Origin: Moorella sp. UBA4076
Lineage (GTDB): Bacteria; Bacillota; DSM-521; Neomoorellales; Neomoorellaceae
Direction: 5' to 3'
NCBI GenBank assembly: GCA_002383405.1
Contig: DFYS01000045.1
Span: 6,026 to 16,373 of the forward strand
DNA: 10,348 nucleotides
Shown: positions 1 through 7,337 of the stretch, piece by piece
How the letters are laid out: each line of letters opens with the position of its first letter
Numbering within the stretch: the stretch's first letter is position 1
The notes under the pieces: generated by a model
Databases searched by the model: none
Told to the model about the DNA's origin: nothing
What the model saw: only the letters and a program-made list of their open reading frames with translations
Made by a program: the position numbers and the translations under genes

Positions 1-7
1 CTTCTAA

Positions 8-24
8 TTTTTACCGGGTAAAAT
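8..24. repeat. short near-perfect palindrome upstream of the first gene
   Basis: TTTTACC (9-15) and GGTAAAA (17-23) are perfect 7-base inverted arms around a single central G. They lie about 25 bases ahead of the start codon at 48 and just before its ribosome binding site. It could be an operator, or the end of a terminator cut by the window edge. No promoter can be judged because only 47 bases of upstream sequence are present. Confidence 0.35.
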
Positions 25-47
25 AACAGCGGGAAGGAGGTGAGTTT

Positions 48-647
48 ATGGCCAAAAAACGTAAGTATCTCCCCCTGGTACTGCTCCTGGTACTGGTCCT
101 TGGTTTGGCAGCTACCGGTGCAGCCGTAGCCGCGGATAATGCCCCCGCAGCCAGTCCGGTGGCCGGTCTTGGCAATATTTTCCTGGAGAAGCTGGCTGCC
201 AACCTGGGAATAGAGGTAAGCCAGCTCCAGGAAGCCATGAAAAAATCCGGGCAGCAGGCCGTGGAAGAAGGTGTGGCCTCGGGCTTGATTGACAGCAACA
301 AGGCCCAGAGAATGCAAGAAGCCCTGGATAAAGGCTTCATGCCGCGGATGGCCGGCAAGCGCCAACCGCTATGGCACCAGAAGGATGGCCATGCCGTTGC
401 TGAAGCCCTTGGCATGACACCCCAGGAGCTGCGTCAGGAACTGCAAAGCGGTAAAACCCTGGAGCAGCTGGCATCAGACCGGGGTATCTCCCTGGACCAG
501 CTCAAGGAGAAAGTGATTGCCGCCACCAGAGCCAGGTTGGATCAAGTTGTTACCAGCGGCAAGCTGTCGCAGGACAAGGCTGACCAGATTCTGGAACGCT
601 TGCAACAAGTGGATTTAAGCCAGTTTCCTCGCCCTCCCATCCGGTAA
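48..647 (+). CDS. secreted helical protein of unknown function with an internal repeat
   Basis: This is a 199-residue protein of unrecognised function. The start is secure: AAGGAGGTGA at 34-43 lies at ideal spacing before ATG 48. The N-terminus is a classic signal peptide: basic KKRK at 3-6, a Leu/Val-rich core at 8-20, and a likely cleavage after the AVA or VAA near residues 28-29. No transmembrane segment or lipobox follows, so the mature protein should be exported or cell-wall associated. The rest is predicted mostly helical, rich in Gln, Glu and Lys. Residues ~53-95 and ~146-188 look like two copies of one unit (pattern G-I-x4-QL-x-E ... SG-x-I/L ... A-x2-M/I-x3-L), separated by a related LGMTPQELRQEL stretch. 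The lack of cysteines and metal motifs argues against an enzyme. It resembles small YckD/DUF2680-like exported proteins of Firmicutes, but I would not assign it firmly. It is monocistronic, with its own terminator at 689-721. Confidence 0.85.
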   Translation: MAKKRKYLPLVLLLVLVLGLAATGAAVAADNAPAASPVAGLGNIFLEKLAANLGIEVSQLQEAMKKSGQQAVEEGVASGLIDSNKAQRMQEALDKGFMPRMAGKRQPLWHQKDGHAVAEALGMTPQELRQELQSGKTLEQLASDRGISLDQLKEKVIAATRARLDQVVTSGKLSQDKADQILERLQQVDLSQFPRPPIR

Positions 648-688
648 CCGTTCCCCCTCATACCTCCTCTAACTATAGATCAAACTAA

Positions 689-721
689 AGCCACCCCCTG
701 GATCAGGAGGTGGCTCTTTTT
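689..721 (+). terminator. intrinsic terminator of the secreted-protein gene
   Basis: AGCCACC (689-695) pairs perfectly with GGTGGCT (709-715). Inside, CCT (697-699) pairs with AGG (705-707). The hairpin is followed by CTTTTT at 716-721. It lies 42 bases after the stop codon of the upstream gene and separates it from the next promoter. Confidence 0.9.
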
Positions 722-734
722 GCCGTTAAGATTC

Positions 735-763
735 TTGACAGGCTATCCCCGGTAAGAGACAAT
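735..763 (+). promoter_or_regulatory. sigma-A type promoter for the permease remnant and nfo
   Basis: A perfect -35 TTGACA (735-740) is followed by a 17-base spacer and GACAAT (758-763), which matches four of six -10 positions. Transcription would begin about 15-20 bases before the AGGTGA ribosome binding site (771-776) of the truncated permease ORF. No terminator lies between here and nfo, so this appears to be the promoter now serving nfo. Confidence 0.6.
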
Positions 764-781
764 ATACACCAGGTGAAAGCG

Positions 782-943
782 ATGACGAAACAATACTTTG
801 CTGCTGGAGCTCTGCTGCTGGTAGCTTTTATCTGGGGAACAACCTTCGTCGTGGTCCAGCGCGCTTTAAGCGGCAGCGGACCGTTTTACTTTCTTGCTCT
901 GCGCTTACTGAAAAATGAGAGGCAAGGTGCTTTAGTGGTATGA
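782..943 (+). pseudogene. 5' fragment of an EamA/DMT-family permease, fused to nfo leader
   Basis: ATG 782 has a good ribosome binding site (AGGTGA, 771-776). It opens MTKQYFAAGALLLVAFIWGT and continues through FVVVQRALSGSGPFYFLALR. This is the typical first transmembrane helix plus start of the second of EamA-type drug/metabolite exporters, normally ~290-300 residues with ten helices. Homology stops at about base 908. The frame then runs LLKNERQGALVV and ends at TGA 941-943. The remaining ~250 residues are absent, so no working transporter is made. The stop overlaps the nfo start (ATGA, 940-943), so the remnant is now a 53-codon leader ORF probably translationally coupled to nfo. The clean junction suggests a deletion that removed the rest of the permease and anything between it and nfo. 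The family call is from the hydrophobic pattern and the WGT/ALR motifs. Confidence 0.75.
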
Positions 944-1818
944 CTGCCGCTTATCAGGAGCAAAACCGGGCCGGCCTGCGGCTGGGAGCCCATCTTTCCA
1001 TAGCCAAAGGATTGCCCAGAGCAGCCGCCATGGCTGCCGCGATCGGTGCCAATACCTTCCAGTATTTCACCCGCAACCCCCGCGGCGGGGCGGCGCGGGA
1101 GATACCGGCTGATGAGATAACCGCCTGGCGGGAGGTCAGGGACAGAGCCGACCTCTATCCCATTGCCGGCCACCTGCCCTATACCGTCAACCCGGGTGCT
1201 GCCGGCGCACGACAGCAGGAATTTGCCCGCCTGGTCCTCCACGATGATACCCTGCGCGTAGCCGCCATCGGCGGTGAATACCTCGTCACCCACCCGGGCC
1301 ACTATGATGGCGACCGGGAGGCCGGGTTAGCCAGGATTATCCAGGTGATTAAAGAGTCCTATTTAAGTATCCCTGAACCAGGCCCCACGCTCCTGCTGGA
1401 AACTATGGCCGGGCAGGGGAAAGAAATCGGTTCCCTGGATGACCTGCACTACATCCTCGCCGGCCTGGGCTGGCCGGCGAGGGTGGGGGTATGCCTGGAT
1501 TCGGCCCATCTCTTTGCCGCCGGCTGGGACCTGCGTACCCCGGCTGGCTGCCGTGAACTGGTGCAGGCGGTGGCGGATAAAATCGGCCTGGAACGGGTAC
1601 GGGCTATGCACCTCAACGATTCGGCGGCACCCCTGGGCAGCCGCCGCGACCGCCATGCCAATATCGGCCGGGGCGAGCTGGGGGAAGAGGGGATAGCCGC
1701 CATTGTCAACAACCCTTTCCTCAGCAGCCTGCCCCTGCTGCTGGAAACAACGGTGAGCCACTATAGCGAATACGGGGAGGAGATTGCCCTGGTGAAGAAG
1801 CTCCACTCCTGTGAGTAG
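940..1818 (+). CDS. nfo: endonuclease IV (deoxyribonuclease IV, AP endonuclease)
   Basis: This 292-residue TIM-barrel enzyme of the endonuclease IV family cuts DNA 5' to abasic sites in base excision repair, using a three-metal (zinc) centre. All expected metal ligands are visible: H78 (GHLPYTVN), H118 (VTHPGHY), E154 (LLLETMAGQG), D187 and H190 (VCLDSAHLFAAGWD), H224 (MHLNDS), D237 and H239 (DRHANIGRGELG), and E269 (LLLETT). GAHLSIAKGL at 16-25 is the usual N-terminal strand. Length is normal for the family (~280-300), so the gene should be functional. The start at 940 overlaps the stop of the permease remnant. AAGGTG at 924-929 is a possible but distant ribosome binding site, so translation may depend on coupling. 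The chosen start gives a ~13-residue extension before the conserved GAH; no other good ATG is nearer. No strong terminator follows. Confidence 0.96.
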   Translation: MTAAYQEQNRAGLRLGAHLSIAKGLPRAAAMAAAIGANTFQYFTRNPRGGAAREIPADEITAWREVRDRADLYPIAGHLPYTVNPGAAGARQQEFARLVLHDDTLRVAAIGGEYLVTHPGHYDGDREAGLARIIQVIKESYLSIPEPGPTLLLETMAGQGKEIGSLDDLHYILAGLGWPARVGVCLDSAHLFAAGWDLRTPAGCRELVQAVADKIGLERVRAMHLNDSAAPLGSRRDRHANIGRGELGEEGIAAIVNNPFLSSLPLLLETTVSHYSEYGEEIALVKKLHSCE

Positions 1819-1948
1819 TATAATGTCAGGCCTGCATCCCGGGTGAGTACCGCCTTCCGAAAAAGGATTTTTAGATTTCCTGGCGAATTGGTTAGGATAT
1901 CCAAACTCCATGATTTTTAGCTGTACGTGAGGTCTATGAGGCCTTCAT
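1819..1948. other. non-coding junction between nfo and the restriction-modification island
   Basis: No gene is supported here. The stretch holds CAGGCCTG (1827-1834), a weak terminator-like CCTT/AAGG stem (1853-1865) followed by ATTTTT (1866-1871), and GGATATCC (1895-1902). Base composition shifts to locally AT-rich. The left breakpoint of the COG3586 remnant lies at its right end. I see no convincing promoter for mod. A TATAAT at 1819-1824 has no matching -35. Confidence 0.5.
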
Positions 1949-2104
1949 GACCCACGCGGCATGTGTAAGGATGTGTCGGGCCTTGACCGCTGGGGCAACG
2001 GCAATGTGGAAGTGGGTTTGTCCTCCATCGAGGAACTCCCCTATGTCATGGGATTGGTACGACAGTCATTTAAAAAGCAGATGGGAAACGGGGGCGAAGC
2101 CTAG
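1949..2104 (+). pseudogene. C-terminal remnant of a COG3586/DUF5655-like protein
   Basis: The frame read from 1949 to TAG 2102-2104 gives DPRGMCKDVSGLDRWGNGNV, then EVGLSSIEELPYVMGLVRQ and SFKKQ, ~51 codons. This closely matches the conserved C-terminus of the COG3586 'predicted transport protein'/DUF5655 family (pattern DP-x-G-x3-DV ... G-x-WGNGD-x-EV-x-LS ... YVM-x-LIRQS). A TGA lies in frame at 1937-1939, and nothing upstream looks like the missing ~250 residues, so only the tail survives. An ATG at 1961 could start a 47-codon peptide, but there is no ribosome binding site. The stop abuts the mod ATG (TAGATG, 2102-2107), showing that the intact gene was once translated in one operon with mod and res. 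The original operon promoter was probably upstream of it and has been lost. The family is recognised from memory of its C-terminal motif. Confidence 0.7.
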
Positions 2105-4081
2105 ATGACCGGCCAACCCGAGAAACTCGACTTGCGTTCTTTTGATATCATCGCAGACAAGCGTCAGGTACTGCTGCGCCTCTTCCCCGAGGTTCACACC
2201 GAGGGCGGCAAGATCGACTTCGAGCGCTTGAGGATCGCCCTGGGCGAAACGGTGGACGTGGGCAAGGAGCGCTACGGTATGAACTGGCCGGGCAAGGCCG
2301 ACTGCTTCAAGACCATCCAGACCCCGAGCCTGGGGACCCTGCTGCCCTGCCCGGGGGAAAGTGTCGACTTCGAAACCACCGAGAACCTGATCATCGAGGG
2401 CGATAATCTGGAAGTGCTCAAGCTCTTGCAGAAATCCTACCTGGGCAAGGTGAAGATGATCTACATCGACCCGCCCTACAATACCGGCAACGACTTTATC
2501 TACCCCGACAACTATACTGAGTCCTTGCAGACATACCTGGAATACACCGGGCAGGTGGATGGTAACGGAAAGAAATTCAGTACCAATACCGATACCGATG
2601 GTCGCTTCCATTCCAAGTGGCTGAATATGATGTACCCGCGGCTGTACCTGGCGAGGAATTTGCTGCGGGAGGATGGGGTCATTTTTATCAGCATTGATGA
2701 TAACGAGACCGGTAATTTGCGCCGCATCTGCGATGATGTCTTCGGGGAGGAGAACTACCTGGTTACCCTCTATATCCAGGTACGGTACGCCGATAAAACG
2801 CTGGCCGAGAAGAACGATTACCAAAAGTTGATCGAGCAGGTGCACGTTTATCGGAAGGGGTACTTCACCCCCCGGAAGGAGTCCGAGGACTACACCCTTG
2901 AAAAGTTCTGCTGGAATATTGTTGAGAAAATGGCGGGCCGGGAATTTCTCATCGGCGGAAGGCAGGTGATAGTCTTCGGCGATGGTGAGTACGAGATCTG
3001 CAGGGTCTCCCCATCGATCAACGGGCTGAAGGAGACGTGGGCCACCGGCTCGGTTTTGAAGGCCAACGCCTCGGGTAAGTTTTTCGGTAATCATCTGGCC
3101 CCACGAAAAAACGAGGACGGCCTGGGCTGCCTATATAAGGTCTATGGAATCGGCGAGGATGGTCTGGGCTACCGGTATTTCACCGGACCGAAGCGCGCCA
3201 AGGCCACCAAAGGCAAGTTTTATTCCGGGGTGCCCCTTGACCGCCGGCAGCAACTTGCCCAAGGCGCGGTCAAGAAACTCAAGCCGATCCTGAACTGGTA
3301 TGATTTTGCCGATGCGTTCGGCAACTGCCGGCACGAAGGTGAAATGGAGTTCGGCAGCGGAAAAAAGCCCGTCGCCTTCCTGCAAAAGCTGCTCAGCATG
3401 GCCACCGACAACAAGGAGCCATGCCTGGTACTGGACTTCTTCGCCGGTTCCGGCTCGACGGCCCACGCCGTCTTGGACTTAAATAGACAAGACGGCGGCC
3501 TGCGCCGCTTTATCCTGGTGCAGCTTCCCGAGCCCACGGAGCGCGAGGACTTGGTCACCATCGCCGACATCTGCAAGGAGCGCGTCCGGCGCGTCATCAA
3601 GAAGCTGAATGACGAGGATGCCGCCAGGGAACCCGGCCTGTTCGACGAAAACGGGCCAAAACAGGACCGCGGCTTCCGCGTCTTCAAGCTGGCCGAGTCC
3701 AACTTCAAGCTCTGGAACGCCGATGTACCGCACGACGAGAAGACCCTGATTCAACAGCTTGAATTGCACATCGACCATATCCGCCAGGACCGCATGCAGG
3801 AGGACATCCTCTATGAGATCCTGCTGAAGGATGGCTTCCCCCTTACTGCCCCGGTGGAGACGCTCCAGCTTGCGGGTAAGACCGTCTACAGCGTGGCGGA
3901 GGGCGCGCTCTTCATCTGCCTGGAGCGGGAGTTGACGCTGGAACTCATCCGCGCCATGGCCGAGAAGAAGCCAGAGCGGGTGGTTTGCCTGGACGAGGGT
4001 TTCGCCGGCAACGACCAGCTCAAGGCCAACGCGGTACATATTTTCAAGACCAGGGGCGTCACCAGCTTCAAGACGGTATAA
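2105..4081 (+). CDS. mod: Type III restriction-modification DNA methyltransferase, Mod subunit
   Basis: This 658-residue Mod subunit is a beta-class N6-adenine methyltransferase. The catalytic motif IV DPPYNTGND (122-130) comes before the AdoMet-binding motif I DFFAGSGST (444-452), the order found in EcoP1I/EcoP15I Mod (~645 residues). Residues ~160-200 (HSKWLNMMYPRLYLARNLL, then GVIFISIDDNE) are the usual region after motif IV. Roughly 215-420 should be the target recognition domain and is the least family-like part, so the recognition site cannot be read from sequence. The C-terminal ~150 residues probably contact Mod and Res partners. Mod alone methylates one strand of an asymmetric site; with Res it forms the restriction complex. 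ATG 2105 directly follows the stop of the broken COG3586 gene; a GGGGGCG stretch near 2092 may serve as ribosome binding site. No simple-sequence repeat suggests phase variation. The gene is intact, 15 bases before res. Confidence 0.95.
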   Translation: MTGQPEKLDLRSFDIIADKRQVLLRLFPEVHTEGGKIDFERLRIALGETVDVGKERYGMNWPGKADCFKTIQTPSLGTLLPCPGESVDFETTENLIIEGDNLEVLKLLQKSYLGKVKMIYIDPPYNTGNDFIYPDNYTESLQTYLEYTGQVDGNGKKFSTNTDTDGRFHSKWLNMMYPRLYLARNLLREDGVIFISIDDNETGNLRRICDDVFGEENYLVTLYIQVRYADKTLAEKNDYQKLIEQVHVYRKGYFTPRKESEDYTLEKFCWNIVEKMAGREFLIGGRQVIVFGDGEYEICRVSPSINGLKETWATGSVLKANASGKFFGNHLAPRKNEDGLGCLYKVYGIGEDGLGYRYFTGPKRAKATKGKFYSGVPLDRRQQLAQGAVKKLKPILNWYDFADAFGNCRHEGEMEFGSGKKPVAFLQKLLSMATDNKEPCLVLDFFAGSGSTAHAVLDLNRQDGGLRRFILVQLPEPTEREDLVTIADICKERVRRVIKKLNDEDAAREPGLFDENGPKQDRGFRVFKLAESNFKLWNADVPHDEKTLIQQLELHIDHIRQDRMQEDILYEILLKDGFPLTAPVETLQLAGKTVYSVAEGALFICLERELTLELIRAMAEKKPERVVCLDEGFAGNDQLKANAVHIFKTRGVTSFKTV

Positions 4082-4096
4082 GAAGGGTGGCGGCGC

Positions 4097-7075
4097 ATGA
4101 AAATTCAATTCGACGCCAATCAACAATTTCAGCTCGACGCCGTCGCGGCTGTCACCGGCCTCTTTGACGGCCAACCGCAGGGCGCACCAGAGTATGCCGT
4201 CATCAACCTGCGTGAGTGGGGCGGGCTGTTCGCGGGGCAGGACCGCACCGAGCTGGGCGTGGGTAACCGGCTGTTGCTGGACGAAGAAAAGCTGCATCAA
4301 AACACCCGTAAAGTGCAGCTACGTAACGACATCGAGGTGGCCAACCCGGCCGCGCCCCTGGAGGCATGGGAGCTCTTTGACGCCCAGGCCAACCAGGCGC
4401 GCCGCTGCCCGCATTTTTCGGTAGAGATGGAGACCGGTACGGGCAAGACCTACGTCTATTTACGTACCATCTTTGAGCTGTCGCAGCGCTATGACTTCTC
4501 CAAGTTCGTCATTGTTGTGCCGAGCGTGGCCATCCGCGAGGGCGTGCTCAAAAACGTCGAGATCACGACCGAGCACTTTCGTGCCCTTTACAACAACCTG
4601 CCCTGCGAGCACTTCGTCTACGACGCCAAAAAGGTCAACCGCCTGCGGCAGTTCGCCACCAGCAACATGTTGCAGGTTATGGTCATCAACATCGACGCCT
4701 TCCGCAAAAACTTCACCGGCACCAAGGAAAAGCAGAGGAGCAACGTCATCTACAAGGAGAGCGACAAGCTCTCCGGCCGCCAGCCAATCGAGTTCGTGCA
4801 GGCGGCGCGGCCCATCGTGTTCATCGACGAGCCGCAGAGCGTGGACTCCACCGACAAAGCGCAGGAGGCCGTCAAGGCGTTAAACCCCTTGTGCACCCTG
4901 CGCTACTCTGCCACGCACCGCAACCCGTACAACCTGGTCTACCGGCTCGACCCGGTGCGCGCCTTCGAGCTCAAGCTGGTGAAGCAGATCGTGGTGGCCA
5001 GTGCCGTTGCCGAGAACGCGGCCAATGACGCTTTCGTGCGCGTGGAACAAATCGACTACAAGAAGGGCATCAAGACCAAGCTGCGCATCCACGTGCAGAC
5101 GGCCGAGGGGCCGAAGGAGAAGTCGGTTACGGTCAAGCAGGGCGCCGACCTTTATACGCTCTCTAACGAGCGGGCCAACTACCGTGATGGCTTCGAGGTG
5201 GCCGAGATCAACGCCGAACCGGGCAGCGAGTTCATCCGCTTCGCAAACGGCCGTACCCTGCGACTGGGTGAGGAGGTGGGCGGCCTGCGCGAGGACGTGT
5301 GGCGTGCCCAAATCAAGCACACTATCAAGCGGCATCTGGAAAAGGAGCTGCAAGTGCAGGGGCGCGGCATTAAGGTTCTCTCGCTTTTCTTCATCAACCG
5401 CGTGGCCAACTACCGCGACTATGATGAATCAGGCCGGCCGGTGCCAGGTAAGTTTGCCCGGGCCTTCGAGGAGGAACTGGCGGCGCTGGCCAGGGACGAG
5501 CGGTATCGGGCGCTTGCATGGCTCAAGGAGCCGGTGGAAAAGCTGCACAACGGCTACTTCGCCCAGGATAAGAAAGGCGTGCTCAAGGACACCCGCGGTG
5601 ACACCCAGGCCGACGACGAGGTCTACAACCTGATCATGAAGGAGAAGGAGCGCCTGCTCTCCCTCGACGAGCCACTGCGCTTCATCTTCAGCCACTCCGC
5701 GTTGCGCGAGGGCTGGGACAACCCCAACGTTTTCCAGATTTGCACGCTCAACGAAACGAAAAGCGCGGTCAAGAAGCGGCAGGAAATCGGCCGCGGGCTG
5801 CGCCTGCCGGTGGGCCAGGATGGCAGACGGGTCTTCGACGAGTCGGTGAACAAGCTCTACGTCATGGCTAACGAGAGCTACGAGGACTTTGCCCGTGCCT
5901 TGCAGACCGAGTACGAGGAAGACTGCGGCGTCACCTTTGGCAAGGTACCTATTACGGCCATTGCCAAACTGACACGGGTGGTCGACGGTGCAGAGCAGCC
6001 CATCGGGCGCCCGGCTGCCGAGGCGATCCGCGACGCACTGGTAGCACAGAAGATGCTTGATACGGAAGGGCGGATACAGCCGGCCTTCGATCCCAGGCGC
6101 AAGGACTTCATATTGGAACTGCCGGAGGCGCAGCGCGACCTCACACCCGCCGTGATCGACCTGCTTTCCAGCTACCAGATCCAGCGCCACATCCGCCGCG
6201 AACGCGACGACGGCCCCAACCGGCTCAAGAAAGAAGTCACCCTCAGTCCCGAATTCCAGGCCCTCTGGGAGCGCATCAAGCCTAAGACCACTTACCGGGT
6301 GGAATTCAAGACAGAGACTCTGGTGCGCCGCGCCGTGGATGCGATCAAGCGTATGGAACCTATTGAGAAGCCGCGGATTCGCGTGGCCGCCGGGCAGCTC
6401 GGTGTCGAAAAGGGCGGGATCACCACTGCTGCGGTAAGCGTGGCGGAGGAACGGGTGAAGTACAGCAGCCGTCCCGTTCCCGATGTACTCGCCTACCTCC
6501 AGAACGAAACCCAGTTGACCCGCTCGACGCTGGTACGCATCCTCAAGGAGTCCGGTCGCCTGGCGGAGTTTTTCAACAACCCGCAGCGGTTCATGGACGT
6601 GGTGGCTTCCATCCTCAAGCACGAACTGCACCGGCTGCTGGTAGACGGCATCAAGTACGAGCGCATTGATAGTACCGGGGCCGCAGCAGAATGGGAGATG
6701 CTGCTCTTCAAAAACGAGGAGCTGATCAATTACCTTACAGCCCTGCAGGTGCATAAGTCGGTTTATGAGTACGTCGTGTACGAATCGGAAGTGGAGCGCG
6801 AGTTCGCCCGACGGCTGGACGAGCGGGAGGATATCAAGCTCTTCGTGAAGTTGCCCGGCTGGTTCAAAATAGCTACACCAGTCGGCGAGTATAATCCCGA
6901 CTGGGCTATCGTCAAACACGACGGCCAGGCGATCTATCTGGTGCGCGAGACCAAAAGTACCCGCGACTTCCTAAAACTGCGTACCAGTGAGGCCGACAAA
7001 GTACGCTGCGGACAAAAACACTTTGAGGTGCTGGGCGTGCCGTTTGCGGTGGCGGTGACTGCGGAGGAAGTGTGA
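4097..7075 (+). CDS. res: Type III restriction-modification restriction subunit, Res (helicase/endonuclease)
   Basis: This 992-residue Res subunit is the ATP-dependent DNA translocase and nuclease partner of Mod. Superfamily 2 helicase motifs are complete: Walker A ETGTGKT (112-118), motif II DEPQ (244-247, the Type III variant of DEAD), motif III SATH (271-274), and motif VI RQEIGRGLRLP (561-571). The C-terminus carries the PD-(D/E)xK nuclease: YNPDW (D935) and RETK (E951, K953), ~40 residues before the end. Length matches EcoP15I-type Res (~970). ATG 4097 follows AAGGGTGG (4083-4090), 15 bases after the mod stop, so the two are one transcript. No frameshift or missing motif is seen, so the system should be active if it is transcribed. 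The stop overlaps the start of a 12-codon stub (TGATG, 7073-7077). No hairpin terminator lies between res and the tRNA promoter. Confidence 0.95.
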   Translation: MKIQFDANQQFQLDAVAAVTGLFDGQPQGAPEYAVINLREWGGLFAGQDRTELGVGNRLLLDEEKLHQNTRKVQLRNDIEVANPAAPLEAWELFDAQANQARRCPHFSVEMETGTGKTYVYLRTIFELSQRYDFSKFVIVVPSVAIREGVLKNVEITTEHFRALYNNLPCEHFVYDAKKVNRLRQFATSNMLQVMVINIDAFRKNFTGTKEKQRSNVIYKESDKLSGRQPIEFVQAARPIVFIDEPQSVDSTDKAQEAVKALNPLCTLRYSATHRNPYNLVYRLDPVRAFELKLVKQIVVASAVAENAANDAFVRVEQIDYKKGIKTKLRIHVQTAEGPKEKSVTVKQGADLYTLSNERANYRDGFEVAEINAEPGSEFIRFANGRTLRLGEEVGGLREDVWRAQIKHTIKRHLEKELQVQGRGIKVLSLFFINRVANYRDYDESGRPVPGKFARAFEEELAALARDERYRALAWLKEPVEKLHNGYFAQDKKGVLKDTRGDTQADDEVYNLIMKEKERLLSLDEPLRFIFSHSALREGWDNPNVFQICTLNETKSAVKKRQEIGRGLRLPVGQDGRRVFDESVNKLYVMANESYEDFARALQTEYEEDCGVTFGKVPITAIAKLTRVVDGAEQPIGRPAAEAIRDALVAQKMLDTEGRIQPAFDPRRKDFILELPEAQRDLTPAVIDLLSSYQIQRHIRRERDDGPNRLKKEVTLSPEFQALWERIKPKTTYRVEFKTETLVRRAVDAIKRMEPIEKPRIRVAAGQLGVEKGGITTAAVSVAEERVKYSSRPVPDVLAYLQNETQLTRSTLVRILKESGRLAEFFNNPQRFMDVVASILKHELHRLLVDGIKYERIDSTGAAAEWEMLLFKNEELINYLTALQVHKSVYEYVVYESEVEREFARRLDEREDIKLFVKLPGWFKIATPVGEYNPDWAIVKHDGQAIYLVRETKSTRDFLKLRTSEADKVRCGQKHFEVLGVPFAVAVTAEEV

Positions 7076-7113
7076 TGAGCGAGCCGATTCCCCTTTGGTT
7101 ATATTTTAACTGA
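7075..7113 (+). pseudogene. 12-codon ORF stub overlapping the res stop (possible truncated third operon gene)
   Basis: ATG 7075-7077 shares bases with the res stop (TGATG), the usual arrangement for a translationally coupled downstream gene. The frame reads MSEPIPLWLYFN and stops at TGA 7111-7113, 14 bases before the tRNA -35 element. It may be the 5' end of a lost third gene of the R-M operon, cut at the island's right edge. It could equally be chance, as a 12-codon frame carries little information. Confidence 0.35.
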
Positions 7114-7127
7114 GTGATCGCGGGGGG

Positions 7128-7157
7128 TTGACGGCTGTCCGGGTCGTATGCTATAAT
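7128..7157 (+). promoter_or_regulatory. strong promoter of tRNA-Glu
   Basis: TTGACG (7128-7133) and a perfect TATAAT (7152-7157) are separated by 18 bases. Transcription would start near 7164, seven bases before the mature tRNA 5' end. These elements are close to the sigma-A consensus, as expected for a stable RNA gene. Confidence 0.9.
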
Positions 7158-7170
7158 TGCATTCGGTTGA

Positions 7171-7246
7171 GGCCCTATCGTCTAGAGGCCTAGGACGCCG
7201 CCCTCTCACGGCGGTAACCGGGGTTCGAATCCCCGTAGGGCTACCA
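7171..7246 (+). tRNA. tRNA-Glu (anticodon CUC)
   Basis: This is a complete 76-base cloverleaf. The acceptor stem is GGCCCTA (7171-7177) with TAGGGCT (7236-7242), including a G-U pair at 1-72. The anticodon stem is CCGCC (7198-7202) with GGCGG (7210-7214), and the loop carries CTC at 7205-7207. The T-arm has GTTCGAAT, the discriminator is A7243, and CCA is encoded (7244-7246). Anticodon CUC reads GAG, hence glutamate; the D-arm (TCGTCTAGAGGCCTAGGAC) is typical of bacterial tRNA-Glu. It stands alone rather than in a cluster and borders the restriction-modification island on its 5' side, which is not the usual integrase target side. Confidence 0.97.
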
Positions 7247-7267
7247 TATCTATCAGAATCAGAACAC

Positions 7268-7337
7268 ACCGTTGCCGTCAGGTTGAGCGAAGACAGACTG
7301 AAGATCAACCTGATCAGGAGAGACGGTTATTTTTTTT
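7268..7337 (+). terminator. probable terminator behind tRNA-Glu
   Basis: TCAGGTTGA (7278-7286) pairs perfectly with TCAACCTGA (7305-7313). Outside it, ACCGT (7268-7272) can pair with ACGGT (7323-7327), and eight T follow at 7330-7337. Together this gives a branched hairpin followed directly by a T-tract, a plausible intrinsic end for the tRNA transcript. The inner stem alone lies 16 bases before the T-run, so the outer helix matters. Confidence 0.55.

Noticed and set aside
1819..1824. TATAAT just after nfo as a promoter for the mod-res operon
   Set aside because: No -35-like hexamer lies 16-19 bases upstream. It is too far from mod to call.
1363..1911. 182-codon minus-strand frame opposite nfo starting MEFGYPNQF
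   Set aside because: Mostly antisense to the conserved endonuclease IV C-terminal half. There is no ribosome binding site or known motif.
2066..3094. 342-codon minus-strand open frame across the start of mod
   Set aside because: Antisense to conserved Mod coding sequence, with no family resemblance.
5429..6919. Long (496-codon) minus-strand open frame inside res
   Set aside because: Antisense shadow caused by high GC and codon bias. The plus-strand frame has all Res motifs; the antisense protein shows no recognisable domain or ribosome binding site.
7099..7308. Minus-strand 69-residue frame containing GIRTPVTAVRGRRPRPLDDR
   Set aside because: This is the well-known false protein read antisense through a tRNA gene. 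The tRNA-Glu cloverleaf explains the sequence fully.
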